Positions 20,660 through 21,018 of a stretch of DNA of 21,018 bases are shown here, piece after piece; positions within the stretch are counted from its first letter, which is position 1, and each line of letters begins with the position of its first letter. Source of the DNA: Gemmatimonadota bacterium (GTDB lineage: Bacteria > Gemmatimonadota > Gemmatimonadetes > Longimicrobiales > Gaopeijiaceae); assembly GCA_018678395.1 (NCBI GenBank), contig JAHHMJ010000705.1:1-21018 (forward strand), written 5' to 3'. Below the pieces are notes generated by a model that saw only the letters and a list, made by a program, of their open reading frames with translations, ran no database searches and was not told the origin of the DNA. The position numbers and the translations under genes were made by a program.

Positions 20660-21018
20660 CTCGAGACGTGCTCGCTTGATGTGCCCTCGAGGCCGCTCGT
20701 CGAAGCGCCGCGGCTCGGTGGGTCGGAGTTGTTCGAGACCATGTTCCCGCTGGATCTGAGGACACCGGAAGATGCGCCCGCGTGCGGTCCGGCATCAAGC
20801 GGAGCGGATGCCACCGAGGATGGAGCTCCGGTCGGCTGGCGCCGATCCTCGCTCACCTCGCGGAGGAACTGGTTGGTCCGACTCGGACCGACCCGCGTCG
20901 GCCGCTCGGGTCGAACCTACGGTTCTGGCCCCCGCCTTTGGCGTGTGCCGCGTCCTCGCTGCGCGAGGCCGCTGAATCCGGCCGTGCCTGGACGGTGGGT
21001 AAGAACGAGAAAGGCCTC
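20660..21018. other. Right-end stretch without a recognisable gene
   Basis: These 359 bases should hold the promoter of the outer-membrane-type gene. On the plus strand a frame from an ATG at 20648 stays open to the edge (about 123 codons), starting MLDHLETCSLDVPSRPLVE. Its third-position GC looks lower than in the real genes, its second half is Arg-rich, and I recognise nothing in it, so I do not call it a CDS. Two small dyads stand at 20875-20889 (GGTCCGA-C-TCGGACC) and at 20889-20895 / 20907-20913 (CGACCCG/CGGGTCG). I see no tRNA or other RNA gene. Confidence 0.4.

Noticed and set aside
20656..20856. A 66-codon minus-strand frame upstream of the outer-membrane-type gene
   Set aside because: Low-complexity Ser/Pro/Gly content, no Shine-Dalgarno, and it overlaps the start of a better-supported gene.
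20890..20940. A T-arm-like GGTTCGACCC on the minus strand, suggesting a tRNA
   Set aside because: The flanking bases do not pair as a T-stem and no acceptor, D or anticodon arm can be drawn around it.

Overview
The window is very GC-rich, densely packed chromosomal DNA from a bacterium. The mix of genes (membrane-anchored LuxR regulator, secreted M28 peptidase with a fibronectin-like tail, very large NAD-dependent glutamate dehydrogenase, haem-binding domain protein, PgeF) would suit a member of the Gemmatimonadota or a similar high-GC free-living lineage. That placement is inference from gene content only. I found no tRNA or rRNA gene, insertion sequence, prophage or CRISPR array.

Layout. 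Positions 1-1162 hold a divergent sulfur-trafficking pair: a sufE cut by the left edge (minus) and a two-domain sulfurtransferase (plus). Positions 1182-3069 hold a DEDDh exonuclease (minus) divergent from a PIG3-type quinone oxidoreductase (plus), followed by a secreted M28-family peptidase (3126-4511). Positions 4519-5760 hold a membrane-anchored LuxR-type regulator (minus) divergent from a membrane-tethered haem-binding protein (plus). sucA (2-oxoglutarate dehydrogenase E1) occupies 5767-8595 on the minus strand without its E2/E3 partners. On the plus strand, pgeF (8753-9529) is translationally coupled to a small four-cysteine protein (9526-9738).

Positions 9678-14496 (minus) form a tight three-gene operon: an SbcD/YhaO-like metallophosphoesterase, a large SbcC/YhaN-like ATPase with a membrane hairpin in its middle, and an alpha/beta hydrolase. 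The junctions overlap by 1 nt (TGATG) and 4 nt (GTGA). This is the most system-like locus in the window. Divergent from it is a 1642-residue NAD-dependent glutamate dehydrogenase (14597-19525) with a plausible sigma70-type promoter. On its far side lie a small, very basic protein (19522-19953, minus) and an outer-membrane-type protein with a signal peptide (20057-20659, minus). The last 360 bases hold no gene I can recognise.

Metabolically, sucA and the glutamate dehydrogenase both act at 2-oxoglutarate, and sufE/sulfurtransferase serve sulfur transfer. Most of the window looks like ordinary chromosome. The features most worth a second look are the membrane-anchored nuclease/ATPase/hydrolase operon, the LuxR/haem-protein pair, the M28 peptidase with an altered metal ligand, and the basic protein of unknown family.
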